A stretch of DNA of 64,000 bases, taken from Nematostella vectensis. Taxonomy: Eukaryota > Cnidaria > Anthozoa > Actiniaria > Edwardsiidae. This document shows positions 60,801-64,000 of the stretch, one piece after another. A program made the position numbers and the translations under genes. The first letter of the stretch is position 1. Each line of letters begins with the position of its first letter. Where the stretch lies: assembly GCF_932526225.1 (NCBI RefSeq), contig NC_064042.1:7681540-7745539 (forward strand), written 5' to 3'. Below the pieces are notes generated by a model. The model was not told the origin of the DNA. It made no database searches and saw only the letters and a program-made list of their open reading frames with translations.

Positions 60801-63800
60801 GGCGTTATGAAATACCATTTCCTTTTTTCGAGAAATGTTTAGAAAACATAAAAAAACCTCTTTTTAGTCTATTCCTTAGTTATGAAATACCATTTCCTTT
60901 TTCGAGAACTCTTTGGAAAGGGGTCGTTAGCAAAATCGGGAGTTATGAAATTTCCTTTCCTTTATTGAGAAATGATAAGCAAACACTGACAATCCTCTTC
61001 ATAGTCTATTCCTTATTCGGATAAGTCGTAAAACGAAATGGGACGTTTGGAGATTCCATTTCCTTATTCGCGAAAACTAACTTGAATAAGGAACAGTTCC
61101 CTATTCGTGTCACTGCACTAATCTATTGGTTATGTCAGAGCCTTATCTAGTAGCCAAGGTGTTAATTGACAACAAGCACTACAAATTGTGGTTTTGTTAG
61201 CAAGGTCAAATTCCTTCTACACGCGTACGTAGTCAAGTAAAGCGTGAATATTTCTCCTCTAAATATATTAATGCGTTTGGAAATAAAGCCCAAGATACAA
61301 ATACATTTATTAGATGAGAGGTAGATTTCCTCTCTTTTGCTAGATTCATTTGTGAAAGCGATTTGCACGCATTTCGTAATTTGACCTTTTGTAGCAGATA
61401 GAGTCTCATGTTCACAGCTCCGCTTAGCAGCGAGCACGTTAAAGCATCGAAATTTACCCGACGAAAATGCTGTTGGACTTGTTCTGAATAAGCTGTTATG
61501 CCTAAATACTGTTTCAACTCGAATTAAAAGGTATTATGTAAGTACCCCCCCGGATTTGAATAAGGAACTGAGCGAATAAGGAAACAGACGAAAAAGGAAC
61601 TGCGAATAAGGAACTAACTTCACTCTGGTGGGGTAGGGTGAGTAAAAATGCTCACGCGCAGTGGTGGTTACTAAAAATAGCCGTATTCGGACGCGACATG
61701 GCGCGCGGGTAATACCAAAGTGTCCCTCTCTTATCTTATGCTCTCTTGCAATAACTTAATTTTTGAAAACATGATAATAAGGCACTTTTCACTAATACCT
61801 TTACATAATAATTCAGTGCACTCTTTTTTTATTAGAACGTCTAATTTTCGATTGAGCCTGGGCCGTTATTTTTGGAGCAGTTTAAGGTGGAAATGTTTTT
61901 AATTTTCAGTGTATATAAAAATATTAAACTCAATGAATTATTAGAAGAGAGTTTCCCAAATGATCAATAGCAATAATATGTATGGTTTGTATTATAAACA
62001 CAGTGCCGTAGCAGGCCTCGAAATATTGGGGGCACAATACAGATACATTAAGAAAATATTTGGGGTAACAGCCACGCCCCTACTGGTCATTTCCTTATAA
62101 TTTTTAAAATATTAGGAGGGGGGCACATGCCCCCAGTGCCCCACCCCCTGCTACGGCCCTGTATTTTCATTTTAAATATATTAAATATTTCAAAATAAAA
62201 ATATATGAAATGCAACAATCAGCAGAAATAAAGCAAATTAAATCATAATGAAAACAATATTCTCCACAGCCTAGGGACCCAAAAAATAGATATAAAATCT
62301 ACCCTACACCCCCTTCATAGAATAGAACTAAGTCACATAAAGACACTATGGTAGTCATGTAGTAGTTTGCATTGTATTCAACATACTAGGACTCACTTAT
62401 ATATGATGGCTAACCTGCTCTGTGGTCATGGGAGTCATGCATTAGTTTGTATGACATTCAACATTAAAGCAACTAGAAGTTGCTTTAATAGTGGCTGTAA
62501 TGTAGAGTACATTTCAAACTTAATGCATGACCACAGAGCAAGTTGAGCCATCATAAAGGATAGCTCACCTTTTTGCTCCGTGGTTATGCAATAGTTTGAA
62601 ATGTATTCAACATTAAAGCAACTACAAAAACTCTATTATATAAAAACTATATTATATAACTTCTATGTTATATACACTACTTAAGGATGGCTCAACTTGC
62701 TCTGTGGTCATGCAATAGTTTGTATCTAACATTAAAGTCACTAGAGGACTCTTAGAAAAGAAACTTGCTCTGTGGTCACATGATAGTTTGTATTGTATTC
62801 AATATAAAGCCACTAGAAGGACTCAGGTAGTGTTCATTCAGCACCTCTCCACTTGAGTTTTCTGTACAGCCCTCCCTTTGTCAACATCAAAACTTTGTTG
62901 ACCCACTCAGGAGAAATCCAAAATTTGTTTTGCCCCCCCCCCCCCCCCTCCTCTTCAAAAATCCACAACTTCACTTGAAAATATAGATACATATAAACAA
63001 ATCATGTAATAAAAAACAACCAAGAAATAATATTTCTTATTTTTATAAGTCAAATGTGGCCTTGCGGCGTTTTGAAACAGTAAAGAATATGTATCTATAC
63101 CTATAATTTTTGCATGCCATATCACTAGTCCATATCACGCAGGACAATTTTATATTTTACTGCATGGGACTGTCCTAATAAAAGATCGTACTATGCCCTT
63201 GGTCTGATAGATCTCCCAGATCTGGTACTCGTGGGGGTGTCCAAAGCAAAGGTATCCTAGTCAGACTTTTTACACATTGACATTATTTAATAACCTGCCG
63301 TACTACATTCTAAGTATATTTTACAAATGCATATATTTCAGTTGTTGTTTTTTATTGATCCTATAGGTCAAGCTTAAATGAACTACTACAGAGTAATAAG
63401 CGATCACGGCTCAACAGCAGTAAATGTAGCCTAAATATGTTATTGGCAACACTAGGAAACAGCTTTTCTTGCATTTTGATTAATCATTTCAATAATAATA
63501 AATAAAAAAGTTTACCACTTTTATGGTTTGAAACCCCCTTCAACCACATTGAAACTTTTATGACCTCCCCATTGGCGTACCCAAAACTTTTTAGCCCCCC
63601 CCCCCCCCCATGTGGGAACCGACCCCCCCCCTCGGCCATAAATAATGAACACTCCCTCATAGAAATGATGGCTCAACTTGCTCTGTGTTCACGCAATAGA
63701 TTGAAATGTATGTAAAATTAAAGTCACTAGAGGGACTCACTTAGAAATGATGGTTCAACTTATTGCTCTGTGGTCACAGAGTAATAACACCTTTTCCTTT

Positions 63801-64000
63801 AAATTTTCAGTGCCGTAACTACTATAGCCCCCCCAGAAATGACCAGTAGACTGTGCCCCCCCCAGTTTTCTTAATGAGTCTTCTATCGTGCCCCCCCCCC
63901 CTATATTTTGATGTCCATTGATGACTAACCTTGCTCTGTTGCCGTATCAAACTCGAAGAACCCCCTCGTGTCAACCATTGTAAAGCCTAAATCATGAAAG
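57846..64000 (-). CDS. IFI44-like GTPase, copy 2, 5' partial
   Basis: Diverged paralogue of the gene at 39091-42837, running off the right edge. Visible exons in transcript order: 64000-63930, 58993-58757, 58207-57846; phases agree and give 222 residues. The first visible exon shows G3 as TMVDTRGFF. The second has ELFRIFYGGVKEGEVIDR and LSRQVHAVLWVIKANDVRL, matching FVDILSGRV and IILVVKANDIRL in copy 1. The third has TAITHSD, the THxD motif, then TFLISNW and a helix with ALECAERSV, followed by an Arg-rich tail absent from copy 1. The P-loop and N-terminus are outside the window. The 4.9-kb intron 58994-63929 is full of repeats and holds a 2.7-kb transposon. It is convergent with copy B of the unrecognised gene. 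Confidence 0.85.
58240..58500. repeat. Decayed repeats, pogo/Tigger-like
   Basis: Two copies of GGGAAACAAATGGCACTT are followed by TATAACGAT strings and an end CATATTGAGGCTCCACTGTA, which resembles an inverted pogo/Tigger terminus. Boundaries are uncertain. It lies in the intron between the last two exons of IFI44-like gene 2. Confidence 0.45.
58597..58744. mobile_element. CAGTGCCGTAGCAGG-family MITE next to a splice donor
   Basis: Starts CAGAGCCGTAGCCGTAGCAGG and ends CCCTGCTTCGGCCTTG. Its right edge lies about 12 bases from the exon end at 58757 and so just inside the intron of the IFI44-like gene 2. Confidence 0.75.
59055..61748. mobile_element. TIR element, 7-bp TSD, copy 2 (2.7 kb)
   Basis: Same termini as 9270-10052 (CAAGAGAGCATAAGATAAG and inverse) with flanking CAATAAC at 59048-59054 and 61749-61755. 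The left ~330 bases and the stretch 59680-59970 match the shorter copy. The extra length is mainly the tandem array 60003-61080. No intact transposase frame was found. It lies in the large intron of IFI44-like gene 2. Confidence 0.87.
60003..61080. repeat. ~105-bp array inside the TIR element
   Basis: About ten units with CCATTTCCTTATTCGAGAAA, TTTAGTCTATTCCTTATTCG and GATAAGTAGTTAAAACGAAA. It is absent from the shorter family member and so expanded after the two copies separated, or was lost there. Confidence 0.92.
62001..62161. mobile_element. CAGTGCCGTAGCAGG-family MITE, best copy
   Basis: The most complete copy: ends CAGTGCCGTAGCAGG and CCTGCTACGGCCCTG, 161 bp, interior CCACGCCCCTACTGGTCATT. 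No clear target duplication. Confidence 0.85.
62340..63800. repeat. Degenerate array near an IFI44-like exon
   Basis: Units carry GATGGCTCAACTTGCTCTGT, GGTCATGCAATAGTTTGTAT and AACATTAAAGCAACTAGA, with variable spacing of about 60-110 bp. An unrelated GC-rich segment (62880-63650) interrupts it. Confidence 0.8.
63808..63902. mobile_element. CAGTGCCGTAGC-family MITE fragment
   Basis: Begins CAGTGCCGTAACTACTATAG, then GAAATGACCAGTAGACTGTG and C runs, in the opposite orientation to the copy at 62001. The other terminus is missing. It ends about 28 bases from the exon 63930. Confidence 0.55.

Overview
The window looks like nuclear DNA of an invertebrate animal. Genes are split by GT-AG introns, intergenic DNA is AT-rich, there are many minisatellites and short inverted-repeat transposons, and protein families are metazoan (glypicans, PARL, Cip/Kip inhibitor, IFI44-like GTPases). 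An anthozoan cnidarian such as the starlet sea anemone Nematostella is my inference; no sequence was compared. All exon boundaries below were read by hand from splice sites, frame and family homology.

Region 1 (1-23.8 kb): two glypican genes in tandem on the + strand. The first (5' exons missing, 3018-10628) looks like the GPC3/5 type, the second (15641-23467) like the GPC4/6 type. The same order and orientation occur in the vertebrate GPC3-GPC4 and GPC5-GPC6 pairs. Their introns carry long minisatellites and several transposon remnants.

Region 2 (23.8-36.8 kb): a repeat-rich spacer, then a ten-exon gene for the mitochondrial rhomboid protease PARL (27040-34147, +), then a small one-exon gene for a Cip/Kip-type CDK inhibitor (36440-36736, -).

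Region 3 (38-64 kb): the least ordinary part. An IFI44-like GTPase gene (42837-39091, -) is head-to-head with a gene for a 714-residue protein that I do not recognise (43576-48406, +). That protein is built from two diverged copies of one alpha/beta module. A second, recently duplicated copy follows (49510-54854, +), and a second diverged IFI44-like GTPase runs in from beyond the window edge (64000 to 57846, -). The shared promoter between the divergent pair has a match to the interferon-response consensus GAAANNGAAA and a TTCNNNGAA site. I infer an innate-immunity-like gene cluster, but only the GTPase family assignment is homology-based. Around these genes, tandem arrays seem to have been seeded by exon edges and splice sites.

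Mobile DNA: two elements of one family with 7-bp target duplications, two copies of a MULE-like MITE with 9-bp duplications, two PIF/Harbinger-like MITEs, at least five copies of a CAGTGCCGTAGCAGG-ended MITE, a broken BEL/Pao retrotransposon tail, and large palindromes.
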